Source of the DNA: Siphonodentalium dalli
Taxonomy: Eukaryota; Mollusca; Scaphopoda; Gadilida; Siphonodentaliidae
DNA: 64,000 nt
Reading direction: 5' to 3'
NCBI GenBank assembly: GCA_032622095.1
Contig: CP136063.1
Coordinates: forward strand, 73,323,980-73,387,979
In this document: piece by piece, positions 33,456-45,301 of the stretch
Position numbering within the stretch: the stretch's first letter is position 1
How the letters are laid out: every line of letters starts with the position of its first letter
Notes under the pieces: model-generated
Database searches by the model: none
Told to the model about the DNA's origin: nothing
What the model saw: only the letters and a program-made list of their open reading frames with translations
Translations under genes and position numbers: made by a program

Positions 33456-35264
33456 TTATATGACCACTTTTTCGAAGATTTTGCCTAATGTCGGAAGGAG
33501 AGATATTGGACGGTAATTTGCGGAATCGGCTGGGTCGCCTTTTTTGAAGATAAGGATGACGTTTGCCTTTTTCCAGGTCATTGGAAACTTACCAAGATCC
33601 AATGATTTTTTATAAATTATTAATAGGGGGATTGCGATATTTTCGGCAGTACTATGCAACATTTTTGGGCTGATGCTATCGTGACCATACGCCTTATTTA
33701 AATTTAATGATTTTATAGCGCACACGATACTTTGATATGTGATTGGGATTTCGGATAGTATGTTATTGGATCTACGAGGGAAATAAGGGAGATTTTTGGC
33801 ATCGTCTTGTATAGTGGTATTAGAAATGAATCTTGCGTTGAGACACCTAGCTTTTTCATAATCATCGGTTGCATATGATTTCCCTTCCATTGATACGTTG
33901 CCATTGGGGCTATACAGAGGTGGGGTATTCGTAGATTTCTTTTTGTTAAATAGATAATTCATAATATGCCAGAAATCGCGGGGAGTGGGGGTTTCATTTA
34001 TTTTCTCCTCAAGTTTAGTTTCGAATTGCGATTTTGCATACTTTTTCATGTTGTTAACTTTATTTCTAATATCCTTGTATTTTCTCCAAGTGTGCTCTGA
34101 ATATCGTTTGAGTGCTATTGATCTGAGTCTATCGCGACGTCGTATTTCTCTCCGTATGTCGGAATTAAACCAGAATTTGTCCTTTGTCCTTATCGTCACT
34201 GTCATTTTGGGGATTGATTGTTCCATTATTTTAATAAATCTCTCGGTAAATAAGCTTACTGCATCGTTTATGTCATTTACTGGTTGCAGCAATTCATGCC
34301 ATTTGCTCTCATTTATTAAGATATTCGCTTTTTGAAAATCTGCATTTTTATAGTTCCAGATAGTTCTTGTGAAAGAGGTCGCATGCAATTGATCAAATGA
34401 AATTGTCGCGTAAACAGCGTAATGATCAGACAGTTCAAGATTTAGAACGTCAGCGTCCCGGACACTCAAGTTATTACTCACGATTATAGGATCGAGTAGG
34501 GTGCTGGTTCTAGTGGTAACTCTAGTTGGGGGTTTTATTACGTCCTTAAGTGTATAGAAATCAATAATATTTTTGAGTTTGGAAGTGGGGCATAGTAGAT
34601 TGGAGTTAAAATCTCCAAGTAGAATTATATTTTGGGAGACATCTAGTGCCTTAGATATGGACAAATCTAGCAGATCCCAATAGTTCGATCGGCAATATTG
34701 ATCTGATCGATACGATAAGCATAGCAAAATATGTTGTGATTTTGAGACAATGTCAAACCATAGCATTGAAGAAGTATCGGTTTCTAAATCGTTTCTCCTT
34801 TTGAAGACCAGATGAGAGGAGACGTATACGCATAGTCCACCGCCGTAGGAATCTCGATCAAGTCGGATAGGGGGACTGAAATTATCAATCTCTAGTCTAT
34901 CGGAGGGGTAAGAGGGGTCAAGGTGAGTTTCGGTGAAACATAGGATATCGAAGTCATTTATCATATCGGCTATCTTTTCCAGTTTATGTCTTATGCTCCG
35001 TACATTATAATGGAATACTGTTAATGTGTTGCCTTCGTGTACAGTTTTATTGCTTGGGCTGGGCCCTGGGTTGCTGTGTACCGATCCGGAGCATAACAAA
35101 AGCATTGATATGACCAGAAGAATTAGAGGGAGATTTATTCTTAATCCTTGAGGTATCTTATAAATTCTATGGGTTTTCGTACTTAATGGTGAGTGGCGAG
35201 TAGAAAGCCTCCCTGAATTGAATACGCCATTCGCGATGCGGTGCTGCAGTGGCGATATTCCCAT
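33456..35264 (-). CDS. LINE endonuclease and N-terminal reverse transcriptase
   Basis: 602 codons. An N-terminal hydrophobic stretch (LILLVISMLLLCSGSVHSNP) precedes the endonuclease, recognised by FHYNVRSIRHK, CFTETHLDPS (catalytic Glu), LLGDFNSNL (Asp/Asn) and LELSDHYAVYA (Asp-His). A basic linker follows, then the RT start: KKANVILIFKKGDPAD, SANYRPISLLPTLGKIFEKV. The frame ends at a TAA five bases from the Helitron edge (33456-33458). That is a point change in the LINE or a slight misplacement of the boundary, because the downstream half is in phase. Confidence 0.9.
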   Translation of the reverse strand: MGISPLQHRIANGVFNSGRLSTRHSPLSTKTHRIYKIPQGLRINLPLILLVISMLLLCSGSVHSNPGPSPSNKTVHEGNTLTVFHYNVRSIRHKLEKIADMINDFDILCFTETHLDPSYPSDRLEIDNFSPPIRLDRDSYGGGLCVYVSSHLVFKRRNDLETDTSSMLWFDIVSKSQHILLCLSYRSDQYCRSNYWDLLDLSISKALDVSQNIILLGDFNSNLLCPTSKLKNIIDFYTLKDVIKPPTRVTTRTSTLLDPIIVSNNLSVRDADVLNLELSDHYAVYATISFDQLHATSFTRTIWNYKNADFQKANILINESKWHELLQPVNDINDAVSLFTERFIKIMEQSIPKMTVTIRTKDKFWFNSDIRREIRRRDRLRSIALKRYSEHTWRKYKDIRNKVNNMKKYAKSQFETKLEEKINETPTPRDFWHIMNYLFNKKKSTNTPPLYSPNGNVSMEGKSYATDDYEKARCLNARFISNTTIQDDAKNLPYFPRRSNNILSEIPITYQSIVCAIKSLNLNKAYGHDSISPKMLHSTAENIAIPLLIIYKKSLDLGKFPMTWKKANVILIFKKGDPADSANYRPISLLPTLGKIFEKVVI

Positions 35265-35820
35265 TTAGGTTGGAAAAAGGAACAGTTTCGGCGGCACCGG
35301 AGCGAGACTGGCGTACATTGGATACAAATATTTAAATATGTCGTATTGGAGAGGATGGGAGGATGACAGCGCAAAGTGGAAAATGTGATTGTCGGATATC
35401 AGTATCGGCCTATTGTTGATAGAAAACATGATGAAAACATGAACAAACATGAGAGAAACATGAGAATGATAACTGTACATAATAATGGTGTGAATTATGA
35501 GGTGAAGATGTATCAATAACATGTGAAGTATGCATAGACCGGGTCGAGTATTTCGTTTTGGAACGGGAAGGAGAAAGTTATTGTAAAAGTTTCTAAATGT
35601 AACCAAGCGATTTAAAAGAATTAGAATTATGAACTCGCATTAAATAAACACATCTCTTCGCAAGGTACAGTTTATATTATATACCATTTGAAAGAGGAAG
35701 CTCCAAAACATTGTATTATCAACTTATCCGGTGTAATAAACTGTGACCATGTTATTTTTGTTGAGCTACTGACGTGCTTTTGTGCTAAAGTTTCATCTGG
35801 TTTGTTGTTCACATTGTATT

Positions 35821-35884
35821 ATTTTCAATGGAGGGGGATAACTCAAAATCTTAAAGATAGAGTTATTCCCCTTCCATTGAAAAT
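35821..35884. repeat. Imperfect hairpin, arms about 29 bp
   Basis: attttcaatggagggggata and the following actc pair with gagt and tattccccttccattgaaaat on the right. It contains the GGGGGATAACTC-type string. Function unknown. Confidence 0.6.
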
Positions 35885-36720
35885 ACATTTTTAGTTTGAC
35901 TTCTGTTGCATTCTGGGAGCCAAAGCGGGGGGTACTCTTTCTATGATTTCATCTCTTTTCTATTTCTCTATGGGCATCTTCTGACACACAGCCGTTTCAA
36001 ATGGTGATGAGTTATAGTATTTTAATCACATTTTATGGCTGATATTGTTATTAAACCCGTATATCAAGGCACTATAACAAAAAAAATCAGTGACTCGAAA
36101 AATAAGTTGGCCTTTAATTCCTATACTCTCTATATCTACTCACACATCATATATTTATCATACTTTACGCTTTGAGAGTGGTGAGAGGGCAAACTGACCT
36201 GCAGTGATCACTCACTTACCGCAAAGCGGGTGCTTGCAGAGCATACAATTCTTCATTTGAGACCAAATATTGATGTAATTTGCACGACAAAGAACTGGCA
36301 AATAATAAGACTTTGGATTATTGCCCGATCATATTTATATTTCCATACTGATATATATAGTATTTACATTATCATTCGCTGTATGTGCTTAATTATCATA
36401 TAAACTATCGTCTACACTAAACAGAATAAATTATGTCTAGGTCAACAAGAGTACAACCATGTGGAATTGTGCCCAAGTAAATGATGTGCACAAACAAGTA
36501 TATTTGGGATTGCCTATCATACAATATAATTGGGTAGTATAGCAATTATCTTGTTTAACATAGTGGTTGACGTCAATCGTTAACAAAATACTTTACTATT
36601 TCTCTTTGCACATATATGTATATGCTTGTCCATGCTGTTTTATTTTTCGCGTTTTGTGTTTATGATGTTCATTGGCACCAACTTTTGGTATTTGCAATAA
36701 TACAACTACTGCTGTTCCAG
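35885..36720. other. iGluR intron, no gene recognised
   Basis: No exon or repeat recognised. Ends in the acceptor ctgctgttccag at 36720. Confidence 0.4.
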
Positions 36721-36930
36721 AGTATAACTAACAACTGGATGACAAAAGCATACTTCTGGGTGTATTTGGATGGCGATATCTCGATTCTTCTACAGACCCT
36801 GAATGACACGATGCCTTCTGAGAAATCTAACGTCATGGTATCTCGCTGGGATACAGCAATGAACCAAGACGACTCGACAATATGTACCCGCAGTGGATCG
36901 GTAGCTGATATCGAACGAACGGTCGGACTG
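36721..36930 (+). CDS. iGluR exon: amino-terminal domain
   Basis: 210 bp, 70 codons, phase 0 at both ends, between acceptor ctgttccag and donor gtaagt. It reads SITNNWMTKAYFWVYLDGDI and continues ...LLQTLNDTMPSE...VMVSRWD. This fits the amino-terminal domain region of kainate-type receptors where a Met-Thr-x-x-Tyr segment precedes a strand ending in a 'leu-asp' turn and a later 'asn-val...Arg' strand. The domain is extracellular and guides subunit assembly. It has no Met start because it is internal. Confidence 0.65.
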
Positions 36931-37149
36931 GTAAGTCAGTGCAGCAATCCCTATCTGGTAGACAAAACATTACAAAACTAATTATACATGTACCATGCTA
37001 CTGCACTATTTAAAAATGCAAGTTTAATCGATTATTTGGTTTTGACAATGCAGTTCATGCAATATGTTCAAGATCTTTGTGTGATGGAATTTTCCAAGAT
37101 ACTTAGTGATGCACACAGTCCGGTAATATTAACCCTGTCCTTCAAATTA

Positions 37150-37920
37150 GAACAGTTTGATGATTGTAGCAACCAATTGCAATCGAAGTATATACAACGC
37201 GATCGATAATTTTTTAGAAGGAGCTAGGGAATACTTTATTTTCCGCAAAAATGAATCAAATGTTCTGAGCGAAGTGACTTCTCTTATTGAAAACTTTACT
37301 GACAATATTGGTGTGTTAACCGGAGAAATGTCGATTGATATTGTACGTAAGGTAGAATATTTATTTACTTTAACGCAGCCACAAACAGTTTTGGGTTCTG
37401 CAACATTAAACCTGGATACAAAAATACAAGTAAAAAGAAACCATTGTTTGATAAAAACTGTAGATTAGCAAGAACGCATTATAAATTAGTGTGGAAACGC
37501 AGTAAAATATATTCAAAAGAAAATGAAAGACGCGAGTTTTAGCTTGTGAAATTGAGAAACTATCGGAATAAATGTGACATAGCAAAATTAACAATCAAAC
37601 TGAATAACTGGCTTGCTGATGCCATGCGTCTCAGAAAGATCCTTATATACAAACTGTTCAAAACCGCACTGTGTGGAGCCCTATACGCTGATGGCTCAGT
37701 TCCGTTGTGGCGTCTTGCTTCTCATAAAAGAAACTGGTCGTTTCCGAAATGAGGACGTAGACGATATATAGTATGTGTGTCTTGTATGAAACAGACGATG
37801 TGGAAACTGATCATCACTTCCTCATTCGTTGTCTAGCTTACAGGACAGTTGAACCTATTTTTCCGTGTCGATATTTCACGGTTTCATTCTGCTCTAGATA
37901 TCATGGTTTAACAATTGCAG
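37150..37920 (+). pseudogene. Decayed LINE fragment in the iGluR intron
   Basis: Fragments in several frames match LINE proteins. KRNHCLIKTVD overlaps, in another frame, a basic linker of the 'KKP-FDKNCRLART' type after the endonuclease (about 37435-37540). VETDHHFLIRCLAYRTVEPI (about 37798-37860) is a C-terminal Cys/His motif. The catalytic RT core is missing. Internally deleted and dead. Confidence 0.5.
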
Positions 37921-38036
37921 AATACTTATTAATAAACGTCATTTGAAAGCGTGTTTAAAGTATTATGGAGTTACTTTGTTTGATAAGTTGTTCCAAACAA
38001 AATGATAATTGTTAGTAGACAAATGTTCTCGTTGTT

Positions 38037-38560
38037 CTAAAAACTAGTGGGTGATTTTTCCGGGTGTCGGGTTCGGTTGTGCATTTGGTAAACATATTGG
38101 TGAATGATTTTAAAAACGCTTAAAAACAATTTATGCATGGGAATCGTAGCCTGACCTTTATGCATATCATAGATTTTGAGTATGTTTTTTTTAAAGAAGT
38201 TCTGTGTATGACTCCTATATTTGTTATTACATAAAACTCGTGTCGCACGTTTTCGAAGCAAGGAACATTTTCTTGACTGCAAAATATATTATGTGGGGAC
38301 GTCCCCATATCTGAATCCCATCAACATGATGCTTTTGTGTTAGAGAATACTGTAAGTGTACTTCCATGGAATACAAATGTTTATCCTTAGTGATGTGATC
38401 TGTGACATTCATCAATTTGAAGAAACAGAAGAGACATGTGTTTTTGAAAGTCAGATTTTCATCGATAATTATCCCTAAACATTTAGTGGAATATTCGTTC
38501 CCAATATTCTGTAGCTCTGTGTTATATAATTAAACGTTTATATAGTTCCTGTTGTCACTA
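38037..38560 (-). pseudogene. Decayed LINE reverse-transcriptase thumb fragment
   Basis: On the minus strand, CLGIIIDENLTF (about 38480), YGIQIWG-like and then KRATRVLCNNKYRSHTQNFF with ILKIYDMHKG follow the usual order of the RT thumb and connection region. Frames change between pieces. It runs opposite to the neighbouring fragment at 37150-37920, so the two are separate insertions. Confidence 0.55.
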
Positions 38561-38792
38561 TTATTCTCAAATTTTCATTATTGCATTCATGGGGATCGAT
38601 AAATAGTGAACATAGCATTTTAACGTAGTGCTAAAAACGTGGTTTATTTTTACCGTATAATGATTAACAAAGAACGTTCTTTAATGATCCGCACAAAAAG
38701 AAGAGTACCTTCCCAGCCACCTAATTGCATTCATATATCTATATAATCGGCACTGGCTGTGGTTGATTATTTGCTCTAATATCTCATTTCAG

Positions 38793-38966
38793 ACAGAAGA
38801 TGTCCGTTATTCGATTGATATAGCCATGGCTATCATTGGGTCAACTGCTGTTTCCGTTGGGAACTCAACGAATAATACATCAGAATTACTTAGAACAGAA
38901 ATATCGTGCAATAGACAGTACAAATCAAGAGCCGAATGGCCAAGCGAAACTGGCATGTGGGAAATG
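38793..38966 (+). CDS. iGluR exon: end of amino-terminal domain
   Basis: 174 bp, 58 codons, phase 0 to 0, between acceptor tctcatttcag and donor gtaggt. It reads TEDVRYSIDIAMAIIGSTAV and continues to ISCNRQYKSRAEWPSETGMWEM. This fits the last helix of the amino-terminal domain (a Tyr/Asp-x-x-x-Ala-Met stretch), then the conserved Cys and the 'W-x-x-G' turn before the linker to the ligand-binding domain. Two N-glycosylation sequons (NST, NTS) are present. Confidence 0.7.
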
Positions 38967-39455
38967 GTAGGTGAAAGACGTGGTTTTCATACATCCATTA
39001 CGAATACTTAAATATACTCATATCTGTTCAAGGAAGCACTCCCAACAATAAAACAATTTCGTATGAAACACCTGTTCAAGACACGTTTCAATTAGTAATA
39101 CCAAAAACACACACAAGCGAAACATTGTGTTACACTTAACAGTTTTTTAAAAGTGTTTGTCAATCAACAATGTTGCAATTTGCTGACGAAAAACAACAGC
39201 CACAATGTCTGTCCATAATCAAAGAAAAAAAATCGTTTGGTCAACTACGTGTACTTTTGCACGCATTATGTATTATACGATTTTAGAAGCCTTAATATTT
39301 GAGACAAGAGGTTGGATGTCACATGAATGGCACATCCGATTACATAAGGTGTTACACTCTTTTTGGAATTGGCTAACTTATTTATAAGAATATTCTTGCC
39401 CACTCTGTTAACTTTTGCACTTGGCATCGGGTACAATTGTTTTTCACTTCATGTA

Positions 39456-39854
39456 TTAACCCTTTACCCAACAAAAGGGCCCTGTGCCAATGCATTCTCT
39501 TATATATGCGAGTCGACCATAGGTCGCCTCGCATATATAAGAGAATGCATTGGCTTAACACATTACAAATTATAAAATTGTTAAAGAATGTAAGAAAAAA
39601 TGGTAAAAAGTGTTAAAAAAAGATTTTTTTTAGGCCAATGCATTCTCTTATATATGCGAGGCGACCTATGGTCGACTCGCATATATAAGAGAATGCATTG
39701 GCACAGGGCTTACTGTAACTATCACAATGTGGTCAAGGAGCCGGTTCCAATGATATCCATATTTGTATGGTTCTATTGAGACAGACCGGAGATATTTTAG
39801 GCTGTTGAAGCTTTATTTGGCCGGTTTTGGCCGGTTTGTTGGGTAAAGGGTTAA
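39456..39854. mobile_element. TTAA-flanked MITE with two inverted 69-bp palindromes
   Basis: TTAA at 39456-39459 and 39851-39854 bounds a 391-bp element with terminal repeats CCCTTTACCCAACAAA and TTTGTTGGGTAAAGGG. Inside are two near-perfect 69-bp palindromes, 39486-39554 and 39634-39702. Each has arms gccaatgcattctcttatat plus atgcgag, and each is the reverse complement of the other. The outer CCCTGTGCCAATGC/GCATTGGCACAGGG pairing makes the whole centre one larger inverted repeat. TTAA plus CCC termini suggest piggyBac-type mobilisation. The right end of another copy starts this window. Confidence 0.85.
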
Positions 39855-41531
39855 CGAACATTTCTCACAAAAGAGACAGAAAATAATCCAGCTGCGTAAT
39901 CTGCTATTCTTAAATAGAGTTATCGATCATATCCAAGTGAATGCATGGTGTACCCCACTTACAGTATACTCTGTTAAATCCTTGTGTATTACTATTACAT
40001 ACCAAAAATTAACCAACACGGGAGCCTACGTACCAACACGGGAGCCTACGTACCCACAGTTTTAAGATGATTGGACTCCACCTCACATAACTGTTTCCAT
40101 ATTACGTTTTGTCGGGTATGTGCAGACTGAAATCTAGTCTGAACTGCTCCAAAGACAACATACCATACTTTAATATATAATTAAGACTAAGATTCATAAT
40201 ATCATTCCCCATCTATTACTTGTGTATTATTGTATGGTATTACCCCACCTCATTCGAAATCACATGTGTTCGTAGCTGCAATATAACATATATACTACGG
40301 AATGTAGAATTCAATTATTCACAAAATCCATCTCTGACTGGAACCATCCCATACAAAAAGCACTATGGTTGTATTTAATTATAGCACCAGGTTTTGAAGT
40401 AACTGACGACTTTTGAAGTAAAGCGTTTTCTAAGTGCGTTTTTTCTTCGAAGAAATCTCTATTGACTAAATTATGGAGATACTAAAAAATGAAAACAAAA
40501 ATACAAAATTTAAAGAAGCGATTTATAATGTATATCCCATTTCACCAAGGTTTTTACCAGAGTAATATCTGTTACAACATGACTCGATCAATAATTTACT
40601 AGAGAATGCTCTAATTAAGAGTAAAGTGGGGTACAACATGCCTTTACTTGGACTTTACAAGCGCTTGACATGGCTTTTACCAGAGTAGAGCCATATAAAC
40701 AATGGTTTTGCCAGTGCAATTTATTACAACATGACTCCACCATGAAGTTACTAGAGCATGTTCTGATTTACATGTGTTTACATGGGTTTTCCCCATGTAT
40801 GTCCTGTTTCGCCTTCATTTCACGAGAGTAAAGTAGGGTACACCATTCCTTTACTCGGACTTTACAATTGTGTGTCCTTTTTACATGGACATTACATGGC
40901 TCTTACCAGAGTATATCATTATTTACCTGACTTTGACATATTTTACTAGAGTAGAAGCATGTAAACCATGGTTTACCTAGCTGTCCGAAATTTTTTTTAT
41001 ATATAAAATGCCCTTAACATGTATCCGTTAGTGTCTATATGTACTTGGGTGTGAATATGAATATTTTTCAGGCCATCTCATTGATCATTTATATAGTGAT
41101 ATTTGTTTTGGGGAAAGCAGGAAGACATCCCAGTAGGGCAGGTTACTCCCAGTAATATACTGCATTATTATCTTTAAGAATTTACGGTAAAATCTATTTT
41201 GATCAACGGAACTTGAGTGGGGTGTAATAAATGCGAGCATAATTCCAGGATTCAACCCAGTGTTTTATCGGTGTTTTAGTATCATATCCATGTACCGGAT
41301 TTTCGAAATAGACATAAAGTACAGACTGCTTCACTAATTTGTTAGTTTTCGATCTTACTATCACGAATGTGCCGCATATACATACTCGGTATAATTATAC
41401 ATTTAAAGGAGATATGTTGTTTATCAATTGAATGTAATGTAATAAATATCGCCACATCCTGAACGCTGAAGGGCCATTTGTGTCTAGTACTGTCTAGTAC
41501 TTGAAGTTTTTCGCTTTTATCATTTTGACAG
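39855..41531. other. iGluR intron with degenerate tandem repeats and a SINE-like relic
   Basis: Contains a 20-bp tandem pair (accaacacgggagcctacgt, 40013-40052) and a degenerate repeat of about 205-bp period (agagtaaagtggggtacaac at 40618; agagtaaagtagggtacacc at 40824). At 41110-41185 there is a diverged copy of the ggggtagcaggaagac repeat. No exon recognised. Confidence 0.5.
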
Positions 41532-41759
41532 TTCTTTCGGAAGTCAAGAGATGCTGTGCCTTTCTTCGGTTCACGTGGTTATCTCGCTGAATCCCAATAC
41601 AACATATGCAGTCTATGGGCTGGAATTGCGTCCCGTCGGCACTTTAGAACGTTCGGGCAATGGAATAATGTTTCAGGGCTCAAGCTTGCTGGGAATAATG
41701 AGCTGCATAATATCGGGACGGATTTCGGACACCGTACTCTTGTGATTACAACACGCGAG
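41532..41759 (+). CDS. iGluR exon: linker into the ligand-binding domain
   Basis: 228 bp, 76 codons, phase 0 to 0, between acceptor cattttgacag and donor gtaggt. It contains FRTFGQWNNVSGLKL (like the 'VG-W....GL' segment before the ligand-binding domain) and ends FGHRTLVITTRE, matching the first S1 strand '...L-V-T-T...E' that normally precedes Pro-(Tyr/Phe). The next exon, with the Pro-Tyr and 'D-L' helix, was not found before 45211. Confidence 0.7.
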
Positions 41760-41824
41760 GTAGGTGTTATGCGCCATTAACCATTTCACGGCGAGAGCTG
41801 CGCTGGTGCATAATTAAATATCAT

Positions 41825-41945
41825 GTGCCAGTGTATTATCTTATTATGCGAGTCTCCCATATGGAGCCTCGTATATATAAGATAATGCACTGGCTTGCAA
41901 GGTCAAGGTAAATATTGTTAAGACAATGTATTGACACAGGGTTTT
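41825..41945. repeat. Diverged palindrome related to the 39456 MITE
   Basis: tgccagtgtattatcttatt ... atataagataatgcactggc forms an imperfect palindrome with the same layout as those at 39486 and 39634. It is followed by a gacacaggg block like their flank. It is an old relative; no TTAA termini were recognised. Confidence 0.55.
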
Positions 41946-42349
41946 CGTAAAATGTCAGGAAGCTCCAGTCATGGAAGATATTTTAACTGCATCTCCTACA
42001 TTAGTGGTCATTTAAACCGGAGTATAATGTGGCGTTTGTTGTCGTTCGGTGGTCAGCTGATTTACATCTCTATGGATATTCAGTGAGAAAACATGAACTA
42101 AAACTTCACAGTGACACAGAGGACAAAACGCAACCAAACATAATGGTTATGAAGACTTGTCATCGGCTATAGCTGAACCTAGTTGTGACAATAAAAGATT
42201 TAAGCCAACACTCGATTGATAGGCAGGCACTCAATCGATATTATTTGCAGTTTCGCCCATTGAACAAATTGCATAACATATCTGCGGTTCAGAAAGGGCG
42301 GAGTTGTCATATTATGTTTGGTCTACATTGAAAATGACGTTGTTAAAAA

Positions 42350-42955
42350 TTGTACTCAACGAGTTGAGTAAAGTTTTTACTCAACACTGAAAGTGAGATC
42401 ATTCAACAACCGATTGATTTTGCTCAGCACTTGACTGAAAACTGCAGCCATCTTAGTTCAGTTAAGGCAAGAGTTGGCTAGGACTATTTGTTGGAAGAAT
42501 TCTCGAAACTGAACATGTATCAGCTACCGGATTGGAAATATCGGGAAAATTATGAAATTCCGAATATAGTATCCGATAATGGTCTGTTGGAAAATATTAA
42601 ATTATTCTGTGATATAATTCGATTCATGAATATATGGTTCAAATGTCTGGATACTTTGTGGTGTCCATGAAATTCGAACCTCGGCTGCAAAGTGTGTATT
42701 CTATTTTGAGGTGATGAACTTATGAAGTTCTGAAATACCTATCGGCCATTTCCTCCTCTCAATTTTGAATTTATAGATCACATCTCGAAATGACTATCAT
42801 TATAGACGCACATTGTTTTAAATTGAGTTATTGCTCCAAGAACTTTTAATCAAAGTGCTGATTAAATCCGAAATAGATATCCTGATTTATCATTGTTGAA
42901 CACTCGTTAATCAACCGCTCAACAAATTATCGCTCAAAGTGTTGAGTAGACATTT
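42350..42955. repeat. Possible old MITE
   Basis: actcaacactgaaagtgagat near 42382 and the complement of atcgctcaaagtgttgagta near 42930 look like decayed inverted termini. Evidence is weak. No coding region inside. Confidence 0.25.
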
Positions 42956-44491
42956 TATAAGATTTGCATTGTATAAGTATAAATAAATATTTTCACGAGA
43001 ACGGGTTGCATATACATCTTGTGCTCTAACTACTCTGTAATACTCTATATATCGATGAACAGAAAATAAATTGAAAATAAATTGAATTGATTGTATAGCT
43101 TGACGATATATGAACTCTCTACTGCTACAATACCAGGTATGGCTGGGCGTACATGCAGGCGAAACATAATATGACGAGTCAGTCAGCACGTGTTACATTG
43201 ACCTGAGGATATGGGTTAGATCGTAGTCAACTGGGTTCCTACATCTCTCCAAGACGAGTAGTTGGGTTACTCCGACTAAATAAATCGACTAGCCACGTCT
43301 CTTCACAGTATTTCGGATAAAATCTAAATGTTGTATCATTGTTCTGCCGTGTGTAGTTCTGAGTTCGGTTTGTGCATGTATAATGTTTCTGTAGTCTCAT
43401 GTTGCTTAGAATTTCGTCTTCATGATTGTTGAATGTTGAATATAGTACTGTTCACGTGTTGTCTAGCTGTCGGGGTGTATCGAGATGCAGTTGCTAAATT
43501 CCAATTATGTACTTGCCTTCGACCCGTCCTTAATTTAAATGGCAGTCCGCATTTACAGTTAACAGAAATTTTGAATCGACGTGCACGTGTAGGACAAAAA
43601 GTGAACCATGATCCAAGCCGAATTTACAGGTCGATGACTCGTGCGATACGGCCGCCTTTGAACCACAAGGACTCTTACATAACTCACAATGATGGCAACC
43701 TATTGTTCAAATGTATCACTTAATATTTTGTCTTGTCGGTTGTTGGAAGACGGACGTTAATTTGGCCACATCACATTGTGTATATTGGTTGTATTATATA
43801 TTTAGATGGTTAAATACCGGATCCGGATGGCTATGTAACATACATGCAACAATATGGATTCATTATCCACCGAATTATTAACTTATCTCACTCTTACGTA
43901 TACGAACGAATGAACGAACGAACGACTATTTTATTATAGTGACATGTGTGTATAAACATATCACATACTGTGATAAGAAAGTCAAGTAACAAAATAGGAA
44001 CACACCCGGCCAATAAGGCATATAAGTCACTTTAAACAAAATAATAAAGTAAATCATTGTGCACATTCATGGAATAGAAAACGTTTTGCTAATACGATGT
44101 TGTCTTTTTTGTATAAGCGCTGTACTTGCTGACTCTTTCATTGGACCCCAGGCTCCATGGTATGTTTTTTCTATACCCAGGATTACAATGCATCGAAGAC
44201 AAAACACGTAACCATGGGAATAAAATAACCAAGTAACTGAGAATACTTTTAATTACAGTCTGCCCCGTTCGTGAGAACTACATCTAAACACAACCAAACA
44301 AGATACACTGGCGTATGCTTTGAAATTCTAGATGAGTTGGCGAGGCGGTTAAAATTTAAGTAAGTGAGATTATACCAATCACGTGTTTATCTACATATAT
44401 GTATTTAAGTGTCAGGCACGATACAACTGCCAAATCGGCACCAGGATGATAACTAGATTTTGTTGTATGTAGATGTATATTGATTGAAATT
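42956..44491. other. iGluR intron, no gene recognised
   Basis: Contains a short gaacgaacgaac microsatellite (about 43904). The frame at 43433-43723 was read and matched nothing. An S1 exon is expected in 41760-45210 but not identified. Confidence 0.4.
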
Positions 44492-44540
44492 GCTTCCCTC
44501 AGCTGACTATCTATGGTAGAGATAGTCAGCTGAGGGAAGC
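44492..44540. repeat. Perfect 21-bp-arm hairpin
   Basis: GCTTCCCTCAGCTGACTATC+T, a 7-base spacer, then its exact complement (44520-44540). An isolated B-box-like ggttcaattcc follows at about 44603, but no tRNA fold is apparent. The hairpin lies in an iGluR intron. Confidence 0.85.
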
Positions 44541-45210
44541 AGCTAAGACTTATAAAAGAGAATTCGTGGCTTTTAAGAATCGACACACGAAGCGGTATAG
44601 GGTTCAATTCCCGCGCCAGCGTGATTGCGTCAATATGAGGAAGGCCTGTGGCCGAAAGCTTTGATATTGAGCAGCTATATATTATATATTAAAGGCTGAG
44701 TTAAACGGACATGGCTCATTCGAACCTCCAATTCTTGTATATGTAATTTGGAGCGACGGATACGATAGGTCGATAAATAAACGAACTTTTGATATACCGG
44801 CTTCATATGATCTGAAAAACACTTGCCAAAGTCACAGCCATTTTGCAGCCGTTTTCAACTTTTAGTCAGAAGTCAGACAACGCTCTTTATTGCTACCATA
44901 TCTGGAAAAGACTGCCACGGAACGCTCTTTTCTTTTCCATGTCGCGCAAATGGCTGTTTTGTGTTTGGGACACAAACACCGTATTCGCAGTTGTATTTTG
45001 CATTGCTACAATGCGGCTTTTGTGGTTACACAATGCTCGTAGTAAGGTAGTTCAGATGTGTATCGACATATTTCGATACTGAGAAAAGTTCAAAACCGAA
45101 TAATGTTATGTCTTACCCAGTTTGTGCTAATTTATTTCTGTAGCCTGTGTATAGTCGATCAAATGGATTACGACAAAGAAAAAAAAGTCATACTATATTT
45201 TTTATTTCAG

Positions 45211-45301
45211 TTACACAGTTGTGGAGTCGACAGATAATCTTTGGGGGTCAAAAAACGAGGATGGTTCTTGGAACGGCATGGTCGGAATGGTCGCGAGAGG
45301 G
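45211..45301 (+). CDS. iGluR exon: S1 ligand-binding segment
   Basis: 91 bp: one base completing a split codon, then 30 codons ending in phase 0. Acceptor ttttatttcag, donor gtaagg. It reads YTVVESTDNLWGSKNEDGSW and NGMVGMVARG. The 'Y-x-V...G...(D/N)G-x-W-N-G-M-V-G' pattern is diagnostic for the S1 half of iGluR ligand-binding domains. It joins in frame to 48909 (ARG-EVDLAVGP). Confidence 0.9.

Larger units (their letters stand above)
30700..35640 (-). mobile_element. Endonuclease-type LINE (CR1/Jockey-like group), antisense in the iGluR gene
   Basis: A minus-strand non-LTR retrotransposon with an apurinic-type endonuclease, reverse transcriptase and a C-terminal zinc-type motif. It reads from about 35640 down to an AATAAA-containing tail near 30720. 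It is split by a Helitron at 32541-33451. Most of the coding region is open, so it is a fairly recent copy. Outer boundaries are approximate because no target duplication was found. Confidence 0.85.

Noticed and set aside
44560-44640. tRNA gene
   Set aside because: The B-box-like ggttcaattcc lacks an A box at the right distance and no cloverleaf can be drawn.
44823-45082. Missing iGluR S1 exon
   Set aside because: None of the frames has the expected Pro-Tyr/Phe and Asp-Leu helix pattern.
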